Shown here one piece after another: positions 9,701 through 18,986 of a DNA stretch of 54,007 nucleotides (within the stretch, counting starts at the first letter, position 1; the number at the start of each line of letters is the position of its first letter). Made by a program: the position numbers and the translations under genes. Location of the stretch: NCBI GenBank assembly GCA_025350865.1, contig JANXWZ010000004.1:1-54007 (forward strand), read 5' to 3'. The notes beneath the pieces are model-generated. The model did not search any database. It was not told the origin of the DNA and saw nothing but the letters and a program-made list of their open reading frames with translations. This DNA comes from Rhodanobacteraceae bacterium. Lineage in GTDB: Bacteria > Acidobacteriota > Terriglobia > Terriglobales > Acidobacteriaceae.

Positions 9701-12700
9701 CGCCGATGGTGCGGATTGCTTGCTCCAGATGCTGGCGGGCAGTGTCGCGGCGGTTCTTGATGTAGCTTTGACGCGCCTGTTGGATGTCGCGCTGGGAGAT
9801 GCCTGCGCTCACCAGCCCGGCCAACTCAGCAGGGGGAAATGAGGTGTCGGCGTCGACGGTGCGGAAGATGGAGGTGAGGGTTGAGATCGCCTCGTCCGGA
9901 TTGCCCTGGCGCGCGAGAACCCAGGCGTAGGAAGTGGGGTCACTGGTGGTGAGCAGGGTAGGTCCGGCGAGCTTGATTCCCTGCTCCACGTAGGTGCGGG
10001 CCTGGGACAGGAGATTCCACTGCGTGAGTTGATCGGACACCTTGAAGTAGTTGGATGGGCTGGGGGACTGGCCGGTGATGTAGGCGGCTTCCAAAGCCTT
10101 GACGGCATCGGCAGGGCGTTGCTGGCGAGCGCGGAGTTCAGCGAGCCGGACCATCCACGAGGGGTCTTTGTAGGAAAGGATGTAGAGGCGCTCGAAGTCT
10201 GCGGCGGCGGCTTCGATTTGGGACGGATCGTTAAGGCCGAGGCGGAGTTCGAGGTCGACGCGAGCGGAGTAGAGGTCTGCTCGATCCTTGCGGATGGCGA
10301 TGGCCTGCGAGTAGGCGGCGACGGCTCCCGCGAGGTCGTCGAAGGTGGTGTCGACCTGGGCGAGGAGGATGGCGAAGCGCGAGTCCTGCGGGGATTGCCG
10401 GACGGTGGTGCGGAGGAAGTCGAGCAGCTGCGGCTGGCGACTGTAACGGAGGGCGTAGAGGGCGGCTTCCTGCGCGGTGGATGAGTCTTCCGGGTACGCG
10501 GATAGCAGCGCAATGTACTGGGCCAGGGCGCCTTCGTAGTCCCTGGTCCGAGTCAGGGCCGGGATCAGGCCGCGACGCAGCAGGGCGGCGTCGGCCTTGC
10601 GCTCGGCGGGGGTAAGCGTGGCGGTTTTTACGGCTGCGAGTTGCGTTGTATAGAACACTCTGAGACCGGCATCGTCATTGGCGCGGGCGTAGCTGTTGGC
10701 GATGATGGCGAGGACCTGTGCATCGTATGGAGTTTTTGCCAGAAGCTGGAGGCCGAGGGTGCGGGCTTGTGCGGTGTCGTTGGCATCATTGGCGCGCTGT
10801 GCGGCTTCGAGGGTGAAGCTGCGCGCGAGGTTTGGGGTTGCGGCCTTAGCGGCTTCGAGCATTGTTCCGATGGCGCGTGGGGGCTGGTTGATGCGGGCGT
10901 AGAAGTCGGTGGTTGCGCGGACTACGCCGAGGATGCGTGGATTGGCGACGTAGACCGAGTCGATGATCTTCGCCGCAGCGGCGTTGTCTTTGTGCGATTC
11001 GAGCGAACCAGATAATGTGTAACTGAGGTCGATCTTTTGTACGGGATCGCTGCTGAGTGCGATCTCTTTTGCGAGTGCATGCTCGTATACCGTTGTCAGC
11101 GCGTAGGAACCGGACGGGGCGTAGGCCCTGCCGACGACGGCGGGTTGGGTGAGAGACACGGAGACTTGTTGCAGGGTGGCTTCGCTGTTGACCGGATCGG
11201 AGTGGCTGCGCGCGAGGTCGCCGATGGTCGCGGTTTCGTCGATTGTGGTGGCGCGATTCAGTGCAGCTTCGAGCAGCGGGGCGATCTCGGCGGGGCGCTT
11301 GAGGGCGACGAGGATGTCGGTGCGGAGGGTGAGGGCTGCCGGGGTTGGGGCGATTGCGACGGCCTGTGCGGTGGCCTTGTCGACGAGGTCGGACGAGGGC
11401 TTGCGCGTGGCTAGTTGAAGGAGCCGCGAGCGGGCTTCGGCGGGGTTGAAGAGGCTTTGCGTCGAGGCGCGGAGGTTGCTGTCGGCGGCATCGGATGGCG
11501 GCTTGAAGAGTGCGCCCAGCGCGGCGTTGAGCGAGTTGGTAAAGGACGCAGCGTCCGGCGGCGTGGTGGCTACGGCGGTGTATTCTGCGACGGCCTTTGC
11601 CATGTCGTGGCGGTTCTCGGCGATGGCACCGGCCTCGTAGCCGAAGAGCGATGGCTGGCGGAAGCGGGTGCGGGCGGCGTTGATTTCAGCCAGCGCGTCG
11701 TCGAACTGAAAGTAGTCCCAGAGGATGGTGGCAGAGGTCAGGTAGCCTGCGGATGTGCCGGGGTGCAGCGTAGGGATGCGACGCCAGCCGGGGGCTGCAG
11801 CGGCGAGGTCTTCGCCACCGGTGCTAGTGGCCTCGGCGTAGAGATCACCGAGGGTCGCGATGCGGTCGGGGTTGCCGGGATCGGCAGAGATGAGGCGGGT
11901 TTCAATCGCGGCTGCGAGCTGTGTGGATGCGGGGGTTGTGTCGAGGTAGGCCAGTGAGCGATAGAGACTGATGCTGGTGTCGCCGAGGGTTTGGTCGGCT
12001 GGGTATTGATCTGCGACGTTAGCCATCAGAGGAGCGGCGGCTTCGAAGTGCGAGTTCCATATCTGGAGTTCGGCTTGCTCGCGGGTGGCGGCTGGATTGG
12101 AGGTTATGGATCCCGTTGGAGTGAGGGCGGCTAGTTCGGATTGGAGTTTGTTGGTGCGGGCGAGGTAGGCGAAGAACTGGTCGCGGAGGTCGTCGGACTC
12201 CCACCAGTGATGGCGCAACGTATCTTCGTAGGCTGCCGCGTTGCGAGTGGGGGCCGCCTGGTACGCGTTCAGCAGATTCCGCGTGAAGACGAGGTCATGC
12301 GGGAAGCGCTTTTGCGCGTAGAGGTTCAGCTGCAGCGCGAGTTGAGCCCCGGCGTCGCGTTGGGTGGGGGTGTTGAACGTGCCGAGCGAGCCGGCGTGCT
12401 GGAACCATTCATCGAGATCCGTGCCGCTGAAGATGTCTATGACCTGGTGGGTGATGGAGGTGTAGGCTTCGCGGTTGCGCTCGCGCAAATAGAGGCGGGC
12501 GAGCTTGTCGTACCAGGTTGCGTTGGGAAACTTTGCGATGGCAAGTTTGTACATCTCTTCCTGTTGCGCGGAGAGATTGTTCTGCTGCAGGAAGTTGGCG
12601 AGCTTCTCGTAAAGGGCGGGGTCGTTGGGATTGAGGTCTAGCTGATGCCGCAATACGATCAGGGCCTGAGGCATCTGCTTTTCAGCGACGAGACGGCCTA

Positions 12701-14597
12701 CGTAACGGTCGAGGATCTGCGCGTACTGGCTGGCCTCTGGGATGGTCGACGCGTTGAGAGTGTAGGCGGTGAGCTCGTAGCTGGAAGTCTGCAGGGCCGC
12801 GGCTGCGCGGTTGGGTGCGGAGGCTGATGCTGAAGGAGCTGCATCGGCATCGGCGTTCATTGTGACCAGTTGCGGGGCGGTGGCGTAGGGGTCGTCTACC
12901 GTGAGAGGCGGGGCCGGAGCGGCGGAGGTGAGGGGCAGGCCGTTGGTCTTTGCGGCGAGTTCTGTGAGCACCGAGTCGTACAGTGCGAACTCGGCTGTGG
13001 TGTTCTTCTGGCGGGCGTAGGCGTCGGCCATCAGGCCGGCAATTTCAATGCGCTGCTGTGACTGTGGATAGGTGGCGAGGAACGCTTTGCCATCGGCGAC
13101 GACGGCGTCCGATTCAGAGTAGTTGGAGTAGGTACGAATGAGCGCGGCGTGGAGCGCAGAACGTTGTGGCGCGTTGGGGAACTTCGTGTCGAGTTGAGCC
13201 AATAGCTCGGCGGCTTTGGAACGATGGAAGTAGCTCTGAGCCTTCGCAGTTTCTGTGTTGTATTCGCTGTCAGGCTGGGTGCCGTTGAGCCACAGTGAGA
13301 GGATGCCGTTCCAGTAGCCGGGCCCCTGATCGAGGGTTGCGATGTCGCGATACATCGACAGGTTGCCGGCGCCGAGTGCGATGGGTTGATCGGGGGCATT
13401 GAGCAGAAGGTCGATGAGCGCGGCTAGTCCGGACTGCGCGGCAGGTTCGCCGCTGGGGAGATTGCCAGCAGTAGAGGCGAGTGCGTAGTTGTAGCGGGCG
13501 GCTTCGGCGTAGCTGTGGATGGAGGCGGAGAGGGTTGCGAGCGTGTAGAGGTCGGTGGGTGTCCACGCGCCGTTGCGGGCCTCGCGCGCGATGCGGAATG
13601 CGTCGAGAGTCTTCTGCGCCTTGTCGATGCGGCCGGCCTGCTGGTCGTCGTAGAAGATGCGTGCGAGTGCGTTGAGAGTTGCAGGGCCGTCGGGATGTGC
13701 GGCGAGCTGGGTGCGGGCTTCGGCAACGAACGCTCGCTGGCGGTGCGTGGCATCGAGCAGGCCGAAGTAGGACTGGACGAGGCCGGCATCCCAGAGCGGC
13801 TGGAAGGATTTGTCGTATACAGCGAGGGCCTGATCGATGTTGCCGCGGCGGTAGTCGAGCAGTGCCTGGGCTCGGATGGGGAAGACCTGATCTTGCGGGA
13901 ACGCAGTCTTGTATCGCGCAATCAGAGCGTCCGCAGCGGGCCAGTCTTTCTGCGCGATTTGCCAGGTCAGGAATTGGGCGTAGACGGATGGCTCGGTGGG
14001 GTAGCGCGTGAGAAAGGCCTGGAAGGTGGCGTTGGCCTGCGTCGCGGGCAGTGCCTGGTCGTTGATGAGTGCGAAGATGCGGACGAAGGCGTTCCACGAG
14101 CGTTGATGCGCGGGGTCGACGAAACGCTCGGCGGGAATTGCGGGTGCGGCGGCGACTTCGGTGAGGGCGGCCAGCTCCTGCGGGACCTGCATGCGGCGGT
14201 GGTAATACGCGGCAAGTTGCAGCTTTGCGTTGACGGGGTCTTTCGCGTGTTGGACGGACAGCTTCCAGTCGGTCTCGGCGGCGGTGAAGTCGAGCGCGGA
14301 CTCGTCGGTCTGGGCGCGCAGGGCGTAGAGCTGCGCGTCGTCGGGCGCGGAGGCGATGAGCCGGGCGAGCTCGGTCTGGGCTTCTTTAGGCGGGCGGGGG
14401 TAGAGCGCCTGCACGCTGGGGAGTTGCATGGTGCGGAAGAGCGCGGCCTCGAGGGTGGAGGCTCCGACGACGTGCTGGAGCCAGGGCGGGAGGGTGGCTT
14501 GGGAGGAGGTCGCGAAGAGCAAGAAGACAAATACGGAGATTCTGGCTTTGCCAGAATGACGACGAACAGGAATGAGGTGCGCGCTAGGGAATGACAT
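6795..14597 (-). CDS. Giant exported tetratricopeptide-repeat protein (2600 residues)
   Basis: I place the start at ATG 14597, which has SD AGGAGG 9 nt upstream and overlaps the stop of the VWA gene by 14 nt; the frame is open farther upstream but reads as low-complexity Pro/Ser codons inside the VWA gene. The signal peptide is about residues 1-33 (core ISVFVFLLFA, cleavage near SSQA). The rest is alpha-helical, Ala/Leu-rich, with repeated TPR-like units (for example AEWRK, ALALYDK, YPTEPSVYAQF, ELAPNNPAVHDEYALVLYRA) along most of its length. Such proteins act as scaffolds. It could bind the neighbouring VWA, propeller and peptidoglycan-acting proteins. There is no enzymatic motif I recognise. 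No frameshift was seen over 7.8 kb. Confidence 0.85.
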   Translation of the reverse strand: MSFPSAHLIPVRRHSGKARISVFVFLLFATSSQATLPPWLQHVVGASTLEAALFRTMQLPSVQALYPRPPKEAQTELARLIASAPDDAQLYALRAQTDESALDFTAAETDWKLSVQHAKDPVNAKLQLAAYYHRRMQVPQELAALTEVAAAPAIPAERFVDPAHQRSWNAFVRIFALINDQALPATQANATFQAFLTRYPTEPSVYAQFLTWQIAQKDWPAADALIARYKTAFPQDQVFPIRAQALLDYRRGNIDQALAVYDKSFQPLWDAGLVQSYFGLLDATHRQRAFVAEARTQLAAHPDGPATLNALARIFYDDQQAGRIDKAQKTLDAFRIAREARNGAWTPTDLYTLATLSASIHSYAEAARYNYALASTAGNLPSGEPAAQSGLAALIDLLLNAPDQPIALGAGNLSMYRDIATLDQGPGYWNGILSLWLNGTQPDSEYNTETAKAQSYFHRSKAAELLAQLDTKFPNAPQRSALHAALIRTYSNYSESDAVVADGKAFLATYPQSQQRIEIAGLMADAYARQKNTTAEFALYDSVLTELAAKTNGLPLTSAAPAPPLTVDDPYATAPQLVTMNADADAAPSASASAPNRAAAALQTSSYELTAYTLNASTIPEASQYAQILDRYVGRLVAEKQMPQALIVLRHQLDLNPNDPALYEKLANFLQQNNLSAQQEEMYKLAIAKFPNATWYDKLARLYLRERNREAYTSITHQVIDIFSGTDLDEWFQHAGSLGTFNTPTQRDAGAQLALQLNLYAQKRFPHDLVFTRNLLNAYQAAPTRNAAAYEDTLRHHWWESDDLRDQFFAYLARTNKLQSELAALTPTGSITSNPAATREQAELQIWNSHFEAAAPLMANVADQYPADQTLGDTSISLYRSLAYLDTTPASTQLAAAIETRLISADPGNPDRIATLGDLYAEATSTGGEDLAAAAPGWRRIPTLHPGTSAGYLTSATILWDYFQFDDALAEINAARTRFRQPSLFGYEAGAIAENRHDMAKAVAEYTAVATTPPDAASFTNSLNAALGALFKPPSDAADSNLRASTQSLFNPAEARSRLLQLATRKPSSDLVDKATAQAVAIAPTPAALTLRTDILVALKRPAEIAPLLEAALNRATTIDETATIGDLARSHSDPVNSEATLQQVSVSLTQPAVVGRAYAPSGSYALTTVYEHALAKEIALSSDPVQKIDLSYTLSGSLESHKDNAAAAKIIDSVYVANPRILGVVRATTDFYARINQPPRAIGTMLEAAKAATPNLARSFTLEAAQRANDANDTAQARTLGLQLLAKTPYDAQVLAIIANSYARANDDAGLRVFYTTQLAAVKTATLTPAERKADAALLRRGLIPALTRTRDYEGALAQYIALLSAYPEDSSTAQEAALYALRYSRQPQLLDFLRTTVRQSPQDSRFAILLAQVDTTFDDLAGAVAAYSQAIAIRKDRADLYSARVDLELRLGLNDPSQIEAAAADFERLYILSYKDPSWMVRLAELRARQQRPADAVKALEAAYITGQSPSPSNYFKVSDQLTQWNLLSQARTYVEQGIKLAGPTLLTTSDPTSYAWVLARQGNPDEAISTLTSIFRTVDADTSFPPAELAGLVSAGISQRDIQQARQSYIKNRRDTARQHLEQAIRTIGEVVQTYDTPEQKQAYAQTLDKLHATDPSTAVLAASSAGLAEVEAEWRKQQLLNAALPQDPTAYEALERRRLKHAELGNTLELYAARLAPNARKEILRAAAEAYRDAGDETAEMRLTRPLVLAKDASLRDRYLDLLLRHDRAALVALAGTADDSLADAAANYAVAHATQPQALAAIGNRARKLPSVWGSATSSLVLTNFASPTTTGAAASLPYFTQSLRFDDTIAARLSKPANPDQQLTGDKWFFYASRFGIFLATVPKAPALPDSEDFLRAELERAPSAVAAYLQLARSYADANNLAASVVEYDHALELAPNNPAVHDEYALVLYRANRHNDALAHWRTALTLIARRQTGETFFSTFKSITQHFADRKLFLAFRPEVEAVLRPYFKTNGNYRSNELLQAIYEASPTHADGAAFILAASSFAPDPNLVLEDLRNARWLDAASREPLLLAQLERTRNQPRQDTQSTPGPYWYRSQLAELYLSRNDIARAQGLFDADPEFAGKSGDMFRIILAVRSGRLSALLATWRNQPEDVPSQPNFDAALYRLRKPDGQYKPDVAAIRPLEEFIFERKQLNHALVPTDFLSLAQARIATSDLPGALDLLHRLTLQPTSSYENGTVSYPMSSTSTDPDDRYLVESPVNIKFHNPNEPLNLYANTDYAANLLESTQHYSEAIPFLTALVQSVPWNPSYRLRLAEAQIKSQAQASGATALNSLAKDTLAPYETRLRAAKDLASIAPASTAADLGSGELTLLASSPQPTPGPARQPYFAAARDAAAASTATTKPDRIALLREAIAIAPNGPAADRARLDLLLTMTAAGSASETLAIYAGISSDAIQRAVPDEVANDAETPSDVDDSTATYNNGPDPTTFPSATTSTLDRPTQIRLAVLLASAYNRVHNSAQSLFYDKLAVNLDAQNPKPDPVVVKRLADFKAALALEQKNAQRRPLIPADLDQPNQVRPRLTLADQTRAEAP
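14533..14561. repeat. ATTCTGGC palindromic repeat in the TPR-protein leader
   Basis: ACGGAG followed by stem ATTCTGGC (14539-14546), loop TTT, stem GCCAGAAT and GACG. The same 29-bp element, with loop TGC, occurs at 27570-27598 between genes. Here it is translated as HSGKARISV at the start of the signal peptide. Confidence 0.85.
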
Positions 14598-17034
14598 CGA
14601 CCTGAACCTCCTGACTGCCCATGTTGTGGGCGATGTCCTCGGCGGTGACGGTGAGGGTATAGCGGCCGATGGGCATGTCGGCTGGGATGACGAGCGTCCC
14701 GGTATTCGTGGCGGCGCGGCTGTTCCAGCGTAAAGAGACAGGCGTGATGCCTTCGAGATGAGCGGTGAGGGTGCGGGTCGAGGAGGTTGCGGAGGCATGG
14801 ATTTCGAGCGATTCGCCGCGATGCAGACTGGTGCGCGGCAGTTGGAGCTTTACGCTTGGCGGGGTGCTGGCGATGACGAAGGTCTTGGCCTCGTTGTAGG
14901 TGTGGCCGTTGCGGTCGCGCAGGATCAGGCGCACGGAGTAGGTGCCGTCTTTCATGTCGGTCGGGGCGAGGAAGCGGGTCTCCCAGAGGCGATTCGCGTC
15001 GTCCCCTGGAGCCTTCAGGTCTTCCGACGCGAGGTGCCGCAGAGGCTTGGTGAGGCCGAAGGGAAAGAGCGCGATGACGGAGGTGATCTGCGCGTCGGTC
15101 CGAACGCGGAGGACGGGGTCGCCGGGGCGAATGACGCGCGGACGCAGCAGTGAGCGTGGCACGGCAAGGAAGGAGGTGTATGGCGTAACGAATTTGTAGC
15201 GGCGCGAGAGTCGGATGATCTCGTCGATGGCGGCTGAGGTTTCGCCGTTGCGATCAATCTCTTCGAGCAGCGCGTTGACGCGAGCCTGCGCCCAGATGCG
15301 CGGGAGTTGTGGATGAGTCAGGTCAGACTCGGGAAGCGGCGTTGATGCTTTCGCCTCGAAGGATGCGCCGTCGCGCGTGCCTTTGACGGTTACGCCGAGG
15401 GGAGTTTTTGCGGGAGTGTATTGGCCCACCCATTGCGCGACTGAGCCAGCGTAGACAGAGTCGTCGAGAGAGTAGATGAGCTTGGTCGAGGAGGCCGGAT
15501 CGGCTGTGAGCGCGAGGTTGGCGACCGGAGAGCGCGTGAGTTTTGAGATGAAGGATTGGATGTGGAAGTCGGCGGGTTCGGTGGAGAGGACCGACTCCAT
15601 GAAGCCGCCGTTGCGTGAGAGATTGCGAAGCAGCGTGAGGTTGGCGTCGTCGCCTACGGCGAAGACTGTGGTGTGGGGAGGATGGGGCAACTGCTTCCAT
15701 TGCGTGGCGTAGGTGGTGGCGACTTTGGTGGGGATGATGGTGTCACCGGAGTTGGTACCGCCGTCGGTTAGGAGCACGAGAGAGGTGTTGGCTTCGGTGG
15801 ATTGAGCGAGCGCGGATGCAAGGGCTTTGCCGAGATCAGTCCCGCCGCGAAGTTTGCTGGCCCGAACGAAGTCCAGCGCTTGCTGGACGGTTGCGGCATC
15901 GGCAGTGACCGGTGCGGGCTTGAACGGAGCTACGACTTGATTGCACAGGATCACGTTGAATCGGTCGCTAGGCTTGAGTGCACGCAGGATGCCTTCGAGC
16001 GCGGCATAGGAGCGTTCGAGCTTCTCCCATTGCATGGAGAGCGAATTGTCGAAGAGCAGGATTTCGGTGTGGGGCGGCGCCGGAGTTGCGACTTGCGGCT
16101 TTGGGTCCGCTATGAGGAGCTGCGCTTCAAAGAAGCCAGGCTCGGGACCTCGGGCCGGGTTTGCGGTGGGGCTGGTGCCGGCGGTCGGAAGAGGCGCGTT
16201 GGGGTTGCGGTAGGTGATGACGTCGAGGTTGTCGCTGGTCTGCGGCGTGAGGTGCCACGTTGCGGAGAAGTCTTCGTCGAGCGAGATGTCGTTGCCTTCG
16301 AAGGCTCCTTCGGCGGCCTCGGTTGTGTTGGTTGAGAGCTTGAGGGCGAAGAGCTTCGAGGGGGTCTGAAATGTGTCGAAGGGGTGGGCCGAGCGCAGGA
16401 TGAAGTGTAGCTTGAAGCGGTGCACGGATTGCTTCTGCGCGTCGTTGGGTTTGAGCGGTAGAGCGAAGAAGTGTTTGAAGTCCGTGGCGGAGAGGCGCTG
16501 GTGATATTCGAGTTCGAGGCGCTTGGTGCCGTAGGCCGGGATGGGTGTGATCTTTGTGGTGAAGACTGCAGTGTTCTTCGGGTTGATGCTGTCGCGCTCG
16601 CCCATTTCGAGCAGGCCGGGATCGATGGATTGCAGGCGGGCCTGATCATAGATCTGCTCGGCGCGCTTGCGTTCCAGGATGACGGCTGGGATGCGGGTGA
16701 CGCCATCCCAGACCGCGAAATCGGAGACGGTGGAGCCGGTGGGAAGGGCGAAGCGGTAGGTGCCTTCTTCGATCCGGCCCGAATGATTGAGGAAGATCTG
16801 CAGGATGGAGACGTGGGCGTCGCCGTTGTCGATGGTGATGTCGACCGACATCTCTTCGAGCGAGAGGACGGCGGGGTCGGGGGACTCTTTGTCGCGTGGG
16901 ATGAGGATGCCGGACTGGGCTCGGGCGGAGGCGAAAGAGAGCAGGAACAAAAGCACCGCGATGAAGAGTTTACTTTCCCACTCATCGCAAACGGCGCGAT
17001 GAATGGGGCACCCGATCTGTATTGCTCTGGTCAT
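14584..17034 (-). CDS. VIT domain plus von Willebrand A domain protein, exported
   Basis: 816 residues. The signal peptide core is about residues 24-38 (cleavage near ARAQ). A VIT domain covers about 50-190 (VSILQIFLNHSG.., YRFALPTGSTVSDFAVWDG, ELEYHQRL). A VWA domain follows at about 320-500 with the metal-site motif DNSLS and LLTDGGTNSG. A C-terminal Ig-like part (about 690-816) ends ..QVDVIP. VIT/VWA proteins bind protein partners through a metal-dependent site. ATG at 17034 overlaps the propeller-gene stop as ATGA, with GGAGG 10 nt upstream. Residues 8-22 (GCPIHRA..DEW) come from a palindromic repeat. Confidence 0.85.
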   Translation of the reverse strand: MTRAIQIGCPIHRAVCDEWESKLFIAVLLFLLSFASARAQSGILIPRDKESPDPAVLSLEEMSVDITIDNGDAHVSILQIFLNHSGRIEEGTYRFALPTGSTVSDFAVWDGVTRIPAVILERKRAEQIYDQARLQSIDPGLLEMGERDSINPKNTAVFTTKITPIPAYGTKRLELEYHQRLSATDFKHFFALPLKPNDAQKQSVHRFKLHFILRSAHPFDTFQTPSKLFALKLSTNTTEAAEGAFEGNDISLDEDFSATWHLTPQTSDNLDVITYRNPNAPLPTAGTSPTANPARGPEPGFFEAQLLIADPKPQVATPAPPHTEILLFDNSLSMQWEKLERSYAALEGILRALKPSDRFNVILCNQVVAPFKPAPVTADAATVQQALDFVRASKLRGGTDLGKALASALAQSTEANTSLVLLTDGGTNSGDTIIPTKVATTYATQWKQLPHPPHTTVFAVGDDANLTLLRNLSRNGGFMESVLSTEPADFHIQSFISKLTRSPVANLALTADPASSTKLIYSLDDSVYAGSVAQWVGQYTPAKTPLGVTVKGTRDGASFEAKASTPLPESDLTHPQLPRIWAQARVNALLEEIDRNGETSAAIDEIIRLSRRYKFVTPYTSFLAVPRSLLRPRVIRPGDPVLRVRTDAQITSVIALFPFGLTKPLRHLASEDLKAPGDDANRLWETRFLAPTDMKDGTYSVRLILRDRNGHTYNEAKTFVIASTPPSVKLQLPRTSLHRGESLEIHASATSSTRTLTAHLEGITPVSLRWNSRAATNTGTLVIPADMPIGRYTLTVTAEDIAHNMGSQEVQVDVIP
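16977..17013. repeat. GGGTGCCCCAT-type palindromic repeat in the VIT/VWA leader
   Basis: CCCACT, stem CATCGC, loop AAACGGC, stem GCGATG, then AATGGGGCACCC on the plus strand. It is translated in the same reading frame as the SpoIID copy, giving GCPIHRA and DEW in both proteins. Confidence 0.8.
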
Positions 17035-18986
17035 GGGAGTCTGGCCTCCGGGATGCGGACGAGGCCGTTTTCGGTTCCGATGTAGAGTACGCCGTCGCGC
17101 TGGGCGAAGGCTGTGACGTTGAGCGAGGGCAGGCCCTTATCGATGTGGCTCCAACGGTTTGTGGCGGTGTTCAGCACCAGCATGCCGTGGCCCAACGTTC
17201 CGGCGTAGACGTGCGTGGCGGTGACCAGCATGGCGTTGGGGTTGATGATGAGGTCATGTGGTGTCCCAGCGGGCAGTTCGATCGGCGTGAAGCTGTTGCC
17301 GTCGGCGGAGAGAGTTTCGATTCCCGCACCGTAGGTTCCGACAAGGTATCCGCCGTGTGGCGAGGGAGTGATGGCGGTGATCCAGTTGTGCTTCAGGCCG
17401 GAGTTGGTCGCGGTAAAGTTGCGTTTGACAGCGTTGGCTTCCAGCAGCGAGATGCCGCCAAGTGTTCCGGCGAGGAGGCGATTGTTGGCCGCAGCGATCG
17501 TGTAGACGTGGTTGTTGACCAGGCCCTGAAAGGCGTACAGGCTTTCGGTTCCGGTGGCTGTGAGGAATGTGAGACCGGCTGGGGTTGCGAGGGTGGTGCC
17601 GGTTGCGGTGAAGGCGATATCCGTGACGTGGTCGGAGATAAGGCCGTCGCGACGGGTGAGGGTTTGGCGAGGCGTTCCCTGCCGGTCGAACAGGACGAGA
17701 CCGTTGGCGGTGGCGGCGGCGATGGTCTGGCGGGCGGGGTCGAGCGCAAGACGGTTGATGCAGAAGAGGTGGTCGTCTTCGATGTGGCGTAGCTGACCCG
17801 TGGAACCAAGGATATCGAGGCCGTGATCGAAGAAGCCGACATAGAGTGAGCCGTCGGGGGCGAAGGCGAGCGCGGAGATGTTGCGGTCGGCGAGGGTTGC
17901 AGACGTTGGCGTCAGGGCAGGCCGCCAGCCGGCGGTCGTGCGGGCGAGCAGTGTGCCGTCAACGAGGGCGTAGCGGCTCCCGCTGATGAAGCCGTCTACC
18001 CGCCCATTTGATTGTGTGGCTGCGTCTAGTTCCAGCGCAGCGTTGCGCATGCGGGGGCGATTTGCGAGCGCGACCCGCTGGATGCCTTGATCGAGGGTGC
18101 CAACCTCCAGTGTCTCGCCGGTGAGAGAGAGCGCGTGGGCGAAGAGGCCGGGAGCGACGATGCGCGTTGGCTTCAGCATGGGTTGCGAGAGGTCGAATTC
18201 TGCAATGCCGGTCGGCGTCCCGGCATACGCCTTCCCGTTGACAGCGACGAGCGATTCAACCTGTGTGTCGGGCATTGCATCGGCGTGCTGTATGGTGCCT
18301 GCGTGGACGAAGGAGAGGCCTGAGGTCCGAGTGCCGACCAGAAATGACGCCGAATCGGTCGCGGCGAGCGCAGTGATCTCTGCGACAGGGAGGTTTGGGT
18401 AGGGCACAATGGCCGATCCGTCGAACAGCAACACACCGGCGTGGCGTGTGCCGAGGAGCAGGTCGCCAGAGGGCGTGGCGAGGATCGCAGTCAGGTCGCG
18501 GGCAGCGTTTGTATCGGGCAGCAGCTGATGGATGATGGGCGAGCCTTTGCTGTTGACGTCGAGCATCAGCAGACCGGCACCGCGGGTGGCGAGGAGGATC
18601 TGGCTATCGGTGCTGCCGCGCAGGCGGGCTGTTGCGACGGCGGTGATGGGTGCGACGGGGAGTTCGAATCCCGTGCGGAGCGTGGCTCGGCGAGTGCCGT
18701 CCGGCGCGATGACGGTGAGGCCGTTGGGGCCGGCGAAGTAAAATGTTCTGTCCAGCTGGGTGCCGGTGATGAAGTCGTCCGGGGCGGAGACGGGCTCGAA
18801 ACCGGGGTTGCTGGCGAGGGTGGCGGCGGGGTCTATCGGGCGGAGTGTAAACGGGATCTGGTGCTGGTGTGCGGCAATCGAGGCCGAGCCGGTCAGGGCG
18901 CGTTGCGCAGACCAGAACGCAACGGCCACGGCGGTCACCAGGAGGATGACCGGGACGGCCACTACGACGAGACGCGGGATGCGCAT
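17031..18986 (-). CDS. Membrane-anchored beta-propeller protein (two-component-regulator-propeller type repeats)
   Basis: 651 residues. One N-terminal membrane helix (about 6-26) is followed by a body of repeated units such as ITALAATDSASFLVGT, VESLVAVNGKAYAGT, ISALAFAPDGSLYVGF and VTAFAQRDGVLYIGTENGLV. This ALA..xGxLxVGT pattern is that of Reg_prop/WD-like propellers, probably two seven-bladed propellers. There is no kinase or DNA-binding domain. ATG at 18986 is the first gene of the six-gene operon; a weak TACGCT -10 element lies on the minus strand near 19035. A docking or sensing role is inferred. Confidence 0.75.
   Translation of the reverse strand: MRIPRLVVVAVPVILLVTAVAVAFWSAQRALTGSASIAAHQHQIPFTLRPIDPAATLASNPGFEPVSAPDDFITGTQLDRTFYFAGPNGLTVIAPDGTRRATLRTGFELPVAPITAVATARLRGSTDSQILLATRGAGLLMLDVNSKGSPIIHQLLPDTNAARDLTAILATPSGDLLLGTRHAGVLLFDGSAIVPYPNLPVAEITALAATDSASFLVGTRTSGLSFVHAGTIQHADAMPDTQVESLVAVNGKAYAGTPTGIAEFDLSQPMLKPTRIVAPGLFAHALSLTGETLEVGTLDQGIQRVALANRPRMRNAALELDAATQSNGRVDGFISGSRYALVDGTLLARTTAGWRPALTPTSATLADRNISALAFAPDGSLYVGFFDHGLDILGSTGQLRHIEDDHLFCINRLALDPARQTIAAATANGLVLFDRQGTPRQTLTRRDGLISDHVTDIAFTATGTTLATPAGLTFLTATGTESLYAFQGLVNNHVYTIAAANNRLLAGTLGGISLLEANAVKRNFTATNSGLKHNWITAITPSPHGGYLVGTYGAGIETLSADGNSFTPIELPAGTPHDLIINPNAMLVTATHVYAGTLGHGMLVLNTATNRWSHIDKGLPSLNVTAFAQRDGVLYIGTENGLVRIPEARLP

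Noticed and set aside
14597..14798. Upstream extension of the TPR gene
   Set aside because: The extra codons are Pro/Ser/Arg-rich, overlap the VWA gene by about 200 nt and would bury the signal peptide; ATG 14597 has an ideal ribosome site.
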